Below, in pieces: positions 1 to 10,300 of a stretch of DNA of 64,000 bases (its first letter is position 1; each line of letters starts with the position of its first letter). The translations under genes and the position numbers were made by a program. The notes under the pieces were generated by a model that searched no databases, was not told the DNA's origin, and saw nothing but the letters and a program-made list of their open reading frames with translations. The DNA is taken from NCBI GenBank assembly GCA_963573315.1, contig OY752142.1, positions 1,302,001-1,366,000 of the forward strand. The letters run 5' to 3'. Source of the DNA: Entomortierella parvispora. Taxonomy: Eukaryota > Mortierellomycota > Mortierellomycetes > Mortierellales > Mortierellaceae.

Positions 1-140
1 GGTCTAGGGGGTTTGATGAGGACAGGGTGGCGGGGGCAGGGGTCAGGGGTCAGGAGTCAGGGGGTAGGGGCAGGGGTCAGGGGTCAGGAGTCAGGGGGTA
101 GGGGCAGGGGTAGGGGTCGGGGTCAGGGTTAGGGGTCAGT
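1..140. repeat. G-rich tandem array
   Basis: Short degenerate units of the form GGGGTCAGG, GGAGTCAGG and GGGGTAGGGG are repeated across the first 140 bases. A longer period of about 34 bases occurs twice (about 36-69 and 70-103). One TTAGGG-like unit lies near 127-133, but most units differ from it, so I call this a minisatellite, not a telomere. It abuts the end of a C-type LTR and may have grown from the LTR edge. Confidence 0.7.
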
Positions 141-149
141 GGATCGAGG

Positions 150-477
150 AACCTTTGCTACCATGCAATAAGAAGGCCGAGGGACGAGTGGAGACAAGAA
201 GTGTGGTTTATTATATTGCAAGTTTCTATCTATTATAGGTGTCCATCGCGTGATGTCACCGTATATCTGTTACATGGAGGTCCTGATAGGTGCGGCTGAG
301 AGATACGTACTAAGGGTAGCTATAGCCCTAGGTCCAGAACCTGGACGCCAGGGGTACTCGTCGGAGATCAGAGGACAAGCCAATGAGTGCGGATACAGAT
401 CCTAGGTTCGCGATCCTAGACCAGAGGTACAAGAGACGCGTACTTCGTACGATCTGTGTCTGCGACGTTTCGTGACA
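150..477 (-). mobile_element. C-type LTR, solo or fragment, reverse orientation
   Basis: Read on the minus strand from 477, this starts TGTCACGAAACGTCGCAG, the same start as the 3' LTR of element C at 24834. It follows that LTR through the block ending near 273 and then diverges. A shared AATAAACCACAC stretch near 203-214 shows it is a variant of the same LTR family. The TGTCACG end is present at 477. The far end near 150 is uncertain because it runs into the G-rich array. Confidence 0.75.
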
Positions 478-896
478 AATTCCTGCAATGGTCTCCGTTT
501 CATATGCAATTTTCCAAAAGAGTTTCTTCTACAGTAAATCGTGAGTTGAGGCTGGAAGCCCTCAGGCGGATGCCAAAACTCAACACCCTTGGTTTTCCGT
601 TGGCAAAAAATTCTCGAAAAAAAATTTTCTCGAACATTTACACCGACGATTTTCCGTCGAACATTTACACCAACGATCTTCCTGTCGCAATTTCATGCCA
701 TCGATGTAGCGATGTTTCACCGATGACAACCGATGATATGCATTGGATCGTGATATCTACTGCAACATCCACTGGGAATAATATCTGATGATATCCGCAT
801 TGGATCGTGATATGTCTCAACACTTTTGGGATGGTATATGCATTGGATCGAGTTAGATCGTGATTTGTTCGTGGAATATGTTTTTAAAAAGTTCCA
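478..896. other. Non-coding stretch with short direct repeats
   Basis: No convincing gene is present. Two adjacent copies of a 26-27-base unit beginning TCGAACATTTACACC lie at about 631-683. A GCATTGGATCGTGATAT-type unit recurs near 737, 794 and 839. These look like a small degenerate satellite next to the palindrome at 897. Confidence 0.5.
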
Positions 897-1249
897 CTAG
901 GAGCACATCCACATCCAATTTGGCGCAGTATGAACTGCTGGCCAAATGTGGACTGTTGTGCTACGCAAGCGTCGATGCATCCATCCATGCTACCAATTTC
1001 CATTGGTGTCATGTGGATGATCTCCCCCCTAAAATAAGGCCCCTTTTGGGTTCGTGGCACATCATCTCCACATCTGCCGAAAAGGGGCCTTATTTTAGGG
1101 GGGAGATTGGGGTGATATCAGGAGATCATCCACATGACACCAATGGAAATTGGTAGCATGGATGGATGCATCGACGCTTGCGTAGCACAACAGTCCACAT
1201 TTGGCCAGCAGTTCATACTGCGCCAAATTGGATGTGGATGTGCTCCTAG
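897..1249. repeat. Long perfect inverted repeat (palindrome)
   Basis: Bases 897-1025 are the exact reverse complement of 1121-1249 (129 bp, no mismatch seen by eye). An inner pair, 1021-1046 with 1081-1106, forms a second perfect stem. The right arm carries an extra 19 bases or so between the two stems, so the hairpin has an asymmetric bulge and a loop near 1047-1080. The right arm contains the ATG and first codons of the unknown gene at 1134. The structure could be a fold-back element end, a terminal inverted repeat junction or a hairpin-type replicon end. Confidence 0.9.
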
Positions 1250-2155
1250 GCTGAAAATTCCAAAGGAATCTGTGCGCAACGAGGGATTCACGGACTTTTC
1301 CAAGATTTTCTGCGACTCTATTATTTTTTGGGGGTTGTACAATGGCGTTAAAGAAGACACAAAGGGCGCTAACGTGGGAAAGTATATCGCCGAATTACGG
1401 GTGACATTTGAACAGGCGGACATGGCAGTAGAGTCCATCATGATGACACACACCGGATTGTTAGATGATGACCACAAGATCGTTTCTGAGAAAATGCGGA
1501 AACGTCATCGCGAACAGTGTGGTAAAAAGTATATTGCCAAGTACATTGCGATCAAGGTGTCGTTGAGTTACGCTCATCTGCGCAGAACAGTAAGGATGCT
1601 GGAAAATGTACAGCAACAGCTCGAAAAGAAGTGCATCGCTCTACATGCAGCTGGAACGCCACATTCGTGAACAAAAGGCTGGTATCATCATCCAAGACCG
1701 CAAGAAAGTTGGCGATAACTGCATTTCCTGGATGGGAAATCGGAAACACACCAAAAATATCCGGTACAAGGTGTATAACAAGTTCGTGCAACAGTTGGAG
1801 AGTGCGGAGGTACGAAAGAGTTTGGGTTCGCGAATGGAGAATCTTGTGGAAAAGGAGGGCAAGTTTGCGGACCATTTGCGACGATACGAAGATTGTGGAT
1901 ACTCACGTCTGGAGTTGACATTCTACGGCTCCAAACTTCTGTCCACAGTAGAGTACCGTGAAAGGATGGAAGAAACCAGGCAAATGCTGGGCTCTTGCAC
2001 CACATTCCAGTGTTCTCACGAAGAGCAGTGGCGACAGAGGGCTCAGCTCATCACATCCATGGTTGCAGTGCATTTTTTCCAAAGAAAGAACTGTTTGCTT
2101 ATTGCCATTGGTGGAACTCTACCACATCCAAAAAATATGGTTATATGTGGAGAAA
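1134..2155 (+). pseudogene. Unidentified element-like protein, frameshifted
   Basis: I do not recognise this family with certainty. The first frame (from ATG 1134) runs to 1670. The continuation lies in another frame from about 1640, where the residues QLERHIREQKAG follow naturally, so a single-base frameshift near 1640-1650 is likely. A second shift is likely near 2040-2100, where an aromatic/basic segment continues in another frame to about 2155. Visible blocks are a basic helical segment (KYIAIKVSLSYAHLRRT) and two conserved-looking motifs, IRYKVYNKFVQQLES and SRLELTFYGSKLLS. A basic 'YxK' block followed by an 'RxE' strand is vaguely like replication initiators, but that is speculation. 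It begins inside the right arm of a palindrome and is followed by a truncated gypsy element, so it probably belongs to a mobile or repeated family. Codon use is unremarkable. Confidence 0.5.
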
Positions 2156-2389
2156 AGTGTAATAGGCACAGAGGGGAATGCAAGGGAGAGACCGGGAGAG
2201 GGGACAGGGATAAGGACCAGGGACAGGGACAGGGGAAGAGGTAGAGTTGGGAGAACGAATGATGTTTATTATGTAGGGGGGATGGGGGTATATATATACG
2301 TCTGTGTGGCTGTGTGGCTGTGGTGGCTATGATGGTATTGTTTGGAGTGTAGTTTTGGAGTGTAGTTTTGGAGCGTAGCTAATCTTCTG
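2156..2389. other. Spacer with purine-rich and TG-rich simple sequence
   Basis: A GGGACAGGGA-type purine tract (about 2200-2240) is followed by a TATATATA stretch near 2290 and three copies of a GGAGTGTAGTTTT-type unit (about 2344-2375). No gene is seen. It separates the unknown pseudogene from the protease region of gypsy element B. Confidence 0.5.
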
Positions 2390-4322
2390 TTGCATATCGA
2401 ACCTGACCTGCAGGCTAATGAAGAGCGTGAAGATATGACTTACGATCTCAGAGCCATGCAAGAAGCTACCCAATGTGAGTCTTCCACTGTTAACCCTGTA
2501 CCTGTTACTGATTTGAAAATCTGCGCTACTCAATCTGACAAAACCACTGAATCCCGGTTAATTGTCCCTGTAGAAGTCAATGGCCACCGCTTCAATGCTC
2601 TTATTGATCCGGGTGCCAATACTACAATTTTTGATCGTGCCACTGCTCTCAAAATACAGTTACTATTAAATGAATACCCTGAAGCCTCAGTGACTCTTGC
2701 CAATAGCACTAAATGCCCCATAGCAATCTCTGTCAATCCTGTTGACATTCTCTGCAATGGTCGAAAATTGAGTGCACATGTCACTGTCATGCCCCTGCAT
2801 GGTTATGAACTCTACGTAGGCATGGATTTGTTCAACAAATTTGGATACTACATTGGCGTGTATAGTGAGCTCCTCATTGAACAAGACAGCCCTCCAGAAA
2901 TGGTCGGTGTACTATTGAAGAACAGTCTGAAGAGTTCAAATCAGCACGTAGTGCATTCCTTGAAAGTATTCAATCATATTTGGAGGACAATGCTGCAATT
3001 GACCCCACTAGTTTTTGCCCTCACCCTTTAATGGAGGTGAACCTGTCCATTCCTCCCGGAATCAATGTATACCAGAAACCCAATGCTCCCTTTCCATATG
3101 CGGAGAGAGCCCCTGTTCAAAAACAAATTGATGACTGGCTTGCTGCTGGAGTCATCACCCTCACTCATTTCCCTGTGGTTCACACGAATCAACTTGCCTT
3201 GTCCGCCAGGCGTGACTTAGAGGGGAGAATCCTGAAAACCCGTCTTTGCCTTGACCCACGCAACTTGAACTCTCACCTACTTGATTGTGACAAGTTTCCA
3301 CTACCTCGCATTGACAAAGTCATTAATGATGCTGCTGGTCATAGGTACTTTACCACCATTGATCTTCGATCTGCATTTCTTCGACTTCCCTTGAGCAAAA
3401 AGAGTCAGCCGCTGACAGCGTTCTACTATGATGGTAAACAATACATGTTCCAGCGAGCTCCTTTTGGACTCAAACCCATGACAAGCATCTTCCAACGAGG
3501 CATGATGTCTATTCTTGGTGATCTGGACTTCGTCGCAGTATACGTAGATGATATTGTGATCTTTTCCAAGACAGCTGAGGAACACCGCATCCAAGTCCAG
3601 GAAGTCCTTAAACGATTGACCCAAAACAAACTCATCGTCAACCCTGAGAAGTGTCATTTCTTCTGCACTGAGATTCTACTTCTAGACTTTGTTATCAACA
3701 AGCATGGTCGCAGAATCAACCCTGAAAAGGTTGCTAATGTTCACAAATGGGCTGAACCCACCAATGCCAAAATGGTTCTCCGCTATCTTGGTATGTTCAA
3801 CTACTTCCGTGAGTACATTCCTATGTACAGTACATTATCTGCGCCTCTCGATCGTTTACGATTCAAGAAAGGTACCTTTGTCCTTAACAAGATTCAAAAA
3901 GCCTGCTTTGAAAATCTAAAAAAACTTGTTCAACGTGCCCCTATCCTCACGTTCCCTGACTTCACCAAACCATTTTATGTTGCTACCGATGCATCTAATC
4001 TTGGTGTTGGAACCGTCCTCTACCAGCTGCCCAACGGTCCTGGTGACGAATCCAAAGTTCATTATATTTCCTTGATGGCTCGCTCTCTGAAGAAACATGA
4101 ATTGAACTACCCTGCATACAACAAAGAACTCCTAGGTACAGTTAACTGGACGCCATTTCACATTGTTCACTGATCACAGGCCTCTGACCTACATGCACAC
4201 CCAGGCAGAACTCCCTACAACTATTGCCAATTGGCGTGAGACTCTTTTGAAATTTGATTTTGAATGTGTCTACCGTCCTGGATTTAAGAACATCATCCCT
4301 GATGCTCTATCCCGTGCTTTCC
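2390..4322 (+). pseudogene. Truncated Ty3/gypsy polyprotein (element B: PR, RT, part RNase H)
   Basis: An aspartic protease segment (ALIDPGANTTIF, about 2590-2640) leads into a reverse transcriptase in a shifted frame from about 2980. The RT shows LCLDPRNLN, FTTIDLRSAF, RAPFGLKPMTSIFQRGM and the catalytic YVDDIV near 3540. RNase H begins at YVATDASNLGVG (about 3975-4010). Near 4143 the frame breaks with a small deletion, and the last recognisable block is TDHRPLTY to IPDALSRAF (about 4170-4318). There is no gag, integrase or LTR. The RT is closely similar in motif wording to intact element D in this window, so B is a diverged and truncated member of the same clade. It ends abruptly against unrelated sequence at about 4325-4340. 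Confidence 0.85.
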
Positions 4323-4339
4323 CACCTGGGCGACCTTTC

Positions 4340-4730
4340 AACTCCGCGGGCAAGTACGTTGTTTTTGGCATCTTTGGAGCGTTTGACGAGATCTAGTGCT
4401 ACCATTGGCCAAGAGTAATCGTCCATCTTGCTCCACGTGAAGCGATTGTTGTGGTAATTCTTGCAACAAGTCCATGCAGTATACCAAACCATCGTAGAAG
4501 CGAAGGAGTGTCGACTTTACTGCACAATTGTAGTTTGAATGCCATCTTTCGCCACTGAATTAAATCCTTCACTGCAAATCTCGCCACCATACTTCTTGGG
4601 CATGCTACTTCAACCCATTTGCCTTTCACACCTCTTATTCGCCTTTGAGAGCAGATGGAAAGTACATTGGTGAAGGATTTCTCTTGCTTGTTGATGCTTT
4701 GAGCAATACTTTTCGCATGAGGTTAAGGGG
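4340..4730 (-). pseudogene. Unidentified broken coding fragment
   Basis: On the minus strand two overlapping frames together read like one protein with a frameshift near 4480-4500. One frame gives VKDLIQWRKMAFKLQL and SLLRWF. The next gives NNRFTWSKMDDYSW followed by VALDLVKRSKDAKNN. The mix of tryptophan, charged and hydrophobic residues looks like real coding sequence, but I cannot name the family. It may belong to the same repeated family as the pseudogene at 1134-2155. It is cut on one side by element B and on the other by the LTR of A1. Confidence 0.35.
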
Positions 4731-4737
4731 TGTACGT

Positions 4738-5780
4738 TGTGGTGTAGTGGATCCAGGTCCCAGATCCACGCGAGCGAGATAGAGAGAGTTATTTTTAGTA
4801 TTTAGTTATTTTTTTATTTTTGTTCCTGTTTTCTGTTTTCTATAAAAAAGGGAGCAAAGTCCACTTTGCTCCTGGTTGCCTTTTCCCCTTACGATTCCCT
4901 CCTGTACCTTGTTGATCACCAGAACACCTCCCTTCTGCTCGTATCTGTCTCGCAGTTACCCTTGGCGTTGCTGCAATATTCAACCCCATCAGCCTTTGGA
5001 CGCCGTTGCAATATACGAATCCCTGGGCCTTGACTGTTCCCTGGATATCCCCCAGACCTTTTGTGTTCCCTTGATCCTCCCTGCCCACTCTCGCAGCATA
5101 TCCATCCGTGTGCCAGCCCTCCTTGATCAAGTCCTGTACCGCCCTCCGATCGCTCCGTAGGATCACCTGGACCCTCGCCTATCCGATATCAATTGGCCAT
5201 TTGCGAGGTATACTTACGATGTCATATCTCTTCTGAGTGGACCTGTTATGATCTTGGCAACCCACCCTGAGGCCTTCATTGGTGCTTGGGGACCAACCAT
5301 CCTCCTCGTTATATCTCGGAGTCTCCTCTGAACCCTCAGTTAGGCGACCTTGTCCCCTTTCCCAGATAGAATCTCCTTTGCCTTGCTTTACTGACTAGAT
5401 CCCATCCCATCCCCTGTGTTGTTATTAGTATAGTATAGTCGCCGTCGTGCTCTTAGCCTTGTAGTCTTTGTTCTCCTGTTTGGATCCCGTTAGGACCTGC
5501 CTGCTCTTCGGTATGTGGTCCTTGGTTTTCATCCAGTTCGTTCTACTTATCTTTTGATCCCTTTGCTGACTCTCTCTCCTTCCTGTTTATCTCCAGTACT
5601 ATCTCCTTGAGACTGTATCTGATCATACAACAGCGTTGTGCCTGATTCCCTGTGGCCCTGAGAGCAAAGTCCCTATCAACTGTAAGCGACGATTTTTGTT
5701 AGTCATCTTTCTTCTCGTTATCAATTTCGCTTCCAGCTCATTGCTGACCTTAGACTATACTTACATTAGACAACATCACA
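4738..5780 (+). repeat. 5' LTR of A1
   Basis: This 1043-bp LTR starts TGTGGTGTAGTGGATCC and ends ACAACATCACA. Near-identical copies lie at 12139-13180, 15599-22788 (split), 24967-26009, 26465-27505 and 33934-34974. The open frames of 94-119 codons that recur in every copy are part of the LTR and I do not treat them as genes. Confidence 0.95.
5682..5753 (+). other. Predicted spliceosomal intron in the LTR leader of A1
   Basis: Donor GTAAGC at 5682 follows CAACT. A branch-point-like TGCTGAC at 5743-5749 is followed at once by the acceptor CTTAG ending at 5753. The 72-bp length fits the introns of the host genes in this window. It lies near the 3' edge of the LTR, upstream of gag, so it would sit in the 5' leader of the genomic RNA. 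The same signals occur in the other A LTRs. Splicing is inferred only. Confidence 0.4.
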
Positions 5781-5914
5781 CCCGAAGCCAATTTGGTGGA
5801 GAACCTGGGCAAAAACAAGCTCACCCGTCTGAGATTAAAAGAAGGCTCTGATCATTCGAGAACAACTAGTGTCCCACATTTGAATCCAGCCCAACCCTGA
5901 CAAACCAATCAACC

Positions 5915-7378
5915 ATGTCAGACAACGCCAGTAGTCAGGAACAACCATCCCCTGTGTTGGTCGATATGCGTATGGAAGGAGAAGTCCCGAACCACCTTCT
6001 CAACCAACCGCTGGATTCTACGACAGGCGGCCCCAATCACTTCGTGGCCACGGAAAGAGAGGAGAGAGTCATTGAGAATGCAGTAAACCGGATCCTGAGA
6101 AGAATCGAGTTAATGACTGCAAACCAACATCCGAGATACGCGCAACCCTTCGACTCAGCCCCAGAAGCGGAGGAGCATTCTCCCCAACAACAATTTAGAC
6201 CGAACACGAGATCACCCAACCTACGAGATGACGGAGCCCGTGAACCATGGGACCATCAATATCAGGATGCCCCCAGAGCGCATATGTCGCACATGGATTT
6301 CAAGGACAGAAAAGAACCACGCGTTTGCTCGCACGGAAAGTTCAATCCAAAAAAGCACAAGGCAGAGGTATGGTTACGACAATATCAACTATGGGCTGGT
6401 ACTCAATTCACCAACCTCAGCCCTGAGGCGCGTATTTCAAGAACCGTCGAGTCCTTTGGAGCTTCGATGGGGACCGACGAGACCCAATCCTGGTTTGTCC
6501 AACTCCTCCAAGCGACTCCCCGAGCTTACCCTGAGGCCATTTACCGAGACTTCCGTCAAACCTTCATGTCCGTTCGCGATCAACTATTATCGGGTTCCCT
6601 AGTCTTGCTAGACAAGTGCAAACAAACCAAGAAGGAATCAGTGAAAGCATTTAACAACCGCTTCTCTATCCTGAACCGCCAATATCTGGAGGCAACACTT
6701 CAAGGACAAGGGGTATATGACGAGGCAGGCGTTCGAAGGGCTTATCTCAAGAATCTCTTCTTACCGGACATCGCCAGGAGGATTCACCACGGGGACAACC
6801 TAGATTGGATGATGGCCCAGGCCGATAAATGTGCCCTCAAGATGTACGAGCTGTATTTAGCCCGCCATGATGACAAATCGGACGAATCAAGCGATGAGGA
6901 AGAATCACCCGAAGACGAGGATGAAGCCGAAGCTAGCAGCACCATTAAGAAGACTCCCACCGATGATAGAAAGACGACCGGGACCAAATCCACGACTGTC
7001 ACAACCTCCAGGGCTGGTACTACCTCGACAACTACCAACAAGGATAAGACCGACCTGAAGAACTCTGTATCCAAGGACGAGTTTGATCACCTCTCTCGAG
7101 AAATGGAACGCATGAAGATTCTTATCAGCAAGGGTAATCGATCCATCCCTAGGCCCGCCGGGCCTCCCACCACTCGATACTCTGGCGAGAAGAGTGCCCC
7201 GGAGGTTAGACAATGCTACAATTGTCAGCAGACAGGGCATTTAGCACGAGACTGTCCTGCTCCGAAGACAAACCAGACTCTGTTGGTTGAGTCCATGATT
7301 GACAACGGTATTGGCGTGGAAGACTTCAACGTTCGCTGTTACTACTTTGGATACGTTGAGGTTGAGATGGATTTTTAG
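5915..7378 (+). CDS. Gag of element A (copy A1)
   Basis: This 487-residue capsid/nucleocapsid protein starts at ATG 5915, 134 bases after the LTR. A capsid-like helical region lies around residues 140-310. An acidic Ser/Asp/Glu-rich stretch and Thr-rich linker (about 320-395) precede a CCHC zinc knuckle, CYNCQQTGHLARDCP, at about residues 434-448, which would bind genomic RNA. The reading frame is intact and nearly identical to the A2 gag. The last codons are GAT TTT TAG. The pol frame is -1 relative to gag and is already open before this stop, so pol is probably made by -1 slippage at the stop. Confidence 0.92.
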   Translation: MSDNASSQEQPSPVLVDMRMEGEVPNHLLNQPLDSTTGGPNHFVATEREERVIENAVNRILRRIELMTANQHPRYAQPFDSAPEAEEHSPQQQFRPNTRSPNLRDDGAREPWDHQYQDAPRAHMSHMDFKDRKEPRVCSHGKFNPKKHKAEVWLRQYQLWAGTQFTNLSPEARISRTVESFGASMGTDETQSWFVQLLQATPRAYPEAIYRDFRQTFMSVRDQLLSGSLVLLDKCKQTKKESVKAFNNRFSILNRQYLEATLQGQGVYDEAGVRRAYLKNLFLPDIARRIHHGDNLDWMMAQADKCALKMYELYLARHDDKSDESSDEEESPEDEDEAEASSTIKKTPTDDRKTTGTKSTTVTTSRAGTTSTTTNKDKTDLKNSVSKDEFDHLSREMERMKILISKGNRSIPRPAGPPTTRYSGEKSAPEVRQCYNCQQTGHLARDCPAPKTNQTLLVESMIDNGIGVEDFNVRCYYFGYVEVEMDF

Positions 7379-10300
7379 AAGGGGACCATGGAACTACTCC
7401 AAGCCATGAACCCCCTGACCCTATCCATGGAGAAACGTTAGAAGAAGAAGAAGCAAATGTGTTGGTAGCAGCTCGCTCCTCCCCACGCAATCCAACCAAC
7501 TCATTACCTTACGCAAAAGCACCGCCGCCTAGAGGTATACCCCGACCGACCGCTTCCGCCCAGGTCCTAAAGCAACCCCCGGCTTTGACCAACCGCCTCG
7601 GCCCTCCCAGCATGCATCGCCCGAAGACCATTCAACATGCTGAATCCAAGACATCCACGATGGATGTAGATCCTCCTTCTCGACGAGAGATGATGACCGC
7701 CGTCGAGATCCCTGTCCGTCCCAAGAGTAATGTGACGTTTGCGGTCGAGGGCCCATCTGCTGCGGAAAACCTGGCCCGGCTCGAACGTACAATCGCTGCC
7801 CAGAACGCAATCAAGGCGCAGAGGGACAATGGACAAGCCAAGAGAGATGAGAAGGAGGAGGATGAGGTGGATGGAGGCTTGCGAAGGATGATGGTTCCCC
7901 CGAGGGAGGGTCGAAAAGCAATGGCGGCAAGAAAAGTGAATGGAGATGGAGATGCTGGCCCGAGCATGAGTGCGTCAGCAGGACCGAAGAACACTTGGGA
8001 CGAAAAAGACCGAGCTAAGCCACCCCCGCACACTGGAACAAAAAAGAAATCAGAGAGCAGCAAGAGCCAAAAAGGGAAAGAGGACAGCAAAAAAGGGACG
8101 GACAAGAAAAAGAAATCTGGCCGGACACGCGAGTCGGACGAGGCATTTCTAAAGTCTCTTCCCAACCCCATCGTCTTGCAGTTGAACCAACAGCCGTTTG
8201 ACATCCGTCAGTGCTTAAGGACCACTAAGGTTGAGGGTCTTACCATCGGTCAACTAATGGAGTTATCCCCCAGCATCCGCCGAACCGTTCAAGCATCGTT
8301 GAAGACTGTACCGCGTGAGGAGCGAATTTTACTCAGTGAAGAATATCCGTCCCTGCCCCTCGGGGAGTCTGAAGCGGAAGAGTTGCGTGTATTTTTGAAT
8401 CGTGTTGAACGATCAAAGACAGACACTCATGGATTCCGAGCCGCAATTATGGGAACCAAGTGCGATATCTTACTTGATGGAGGATCTTGCGTCAATGTCA
8501 TCCGTCGCGGGTTCTTGGAGCAGATTGGCATCACCAACCACACTCCATATTCGTCGTTTACTTTGAAAGGGTTGACGGGGAATGCAGGCGTGGCTGGAGA
8601 GGCACCGAGCGTGCCTATCGATATCCAAGGTATCATGATCCCGGCCGGTTGTGTGATCGTCGAGTCCGTCGACTTCAATATTCTGTTGGGTCGTCCTTTC
8701 CTTGAAGCCTGTGGAGGATATACAGATTGGGCCACCGCCGTTACTAGTTTGCAAATACAAGGCTTCAAGATCGTGATCGATGGACGTGCTCGAACCACCC
8801 CGAAAGTCTCTCGTCTCCCCATCCAAGATAAACAACAGGACCCGGTGATAGAAACAAGTGAAGAGGGTGACACCGACGGTTCATCAGACGAGTCGGACAC
8901 AGATGAGGAGGATTCTTCGACCGACGACAAAGAAAACGACGACGAAGGGTATGCCCTACTCATTCGAAGCATTCAGGAGGGCAAGGTTGAGCGGACTGAT
9001 GCGCGACAACTCAAGAAGGACGATGAGAATGAGGAGATCGTCAATTGTTGGTTCTTGCGCGCCGTCTTCCCTGATCCCCCTGCTTTGGATGGACGACAAC
9101 CCACCTCTTGTTTGTCAATTTCAGATTCTTCGGATACGGCCTCATCGAAGATCAGCGATCCTATGTTTGATGCGGCCCCGATAATGGTCAACAATTCATA
9201 CGGATTTCATTTGGAGGCTCCCCGCTGTCGTGATCGTTTGACTAACACCCCGGTCATATTGTTGCCCGGCCTGGAGGAGCGATCAGTATACGTGGGAGAT
9301 ATCCAAGAGGTTCACGACAACTTGCCTGAAATCCAACGCATTTTTCAGGAGCACCAGGAGTGTTTTCCCAAGGAAGGGGAGATGTCTAGGACGTTGGATG
9401 CAGATATGTTGGAAGCCCCTGCCTCTTTTCACCTCAAACCTGGGTCCAAATTTCCGCGCGCATATAACAAAAAATACTCGCCCGGACAAATTGCGACCTT
9501 GTGCGAGTATCGAGACCAGATGGTCAGGGCTGGAAAAATGAGGCGATCTGGCTCACCTGCTTCTTGCAACCCTCTCCTGATTCAGAAGAAGGATGGATCT
9601 TATCGGGTGTGCATTAATTTTATCCCTGTCAACAAATTAATTGCCCCCATGGCCTGGCCCTTACCGGACCCTATCACTGAGATATACAAGCTGCAAGGAT
9701 GCGAATTCTTATCTTTTTGGGATTGCAAGGACGGATACCTCCAATCGCCCATTGCCGAAGACAGTCGCTTTCTCACCGCCGTTGCTTTCCCAGACGGACT
9801 GTACGAGTACAATGTATTACCGATGGGCCTCATTGACTCCATGCAATGGTACACTCGACACATGGGCGAGGTCTTTAATTCTATCAAGGATCGACTCAGC
9901 AATTTTGTGGACGACATGGCTACCGGAGATGCCAAATTCCCCCTTCATTTTCGGACTGTGGAAGAAGTGTTGGTGCGGATGGATGAGTTCAATGGATCGT
10001 TCTCTGGCAAGAAATCAGCATTTTTTGTGAAGCAGCGCGAGTTTTTGGGACGGATCGTCGGGAATGATCATATCTCGGCCGACCCAAAGAAGCTATCCAA
10101 GATGGAATATTGGCCGGTTCCGCAAAATGTGACAGAGTTGCGCGGATTTGTCGGGTTTGCCTTATTCCTCTGCGATTTCATATCCAACTTTTCTGCCATG
10201 GCTGCTCCACTCTTCCCGCTGTACAAATTGCACAAGGATCCCAAGGCCTTTGTCGACAAATGGTTGTCAGACCCCAAGTATACAGAAGCCTTTCGTGCCA

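Noticed and set aside
4840-5160. Open frames of 94-119 codons recurring at about 4840, 12207, 22186, 25581, 27078 and 34547
   Set aside because: They are the same stretch of the element A LTR read on either strand. Their conservation follows from copy identity, not from coding function.
5636-5851. Short hydrophobic ORF (FLLVIFLLVINFASS) at the LTR end, looks like a signal peptide
   Set aside because: It lies across the predicted leader intron, starts with a non-ATG codon and recurs only as part of the LTR. The hydrophobic look comes from the pyrimidine-rich intron.
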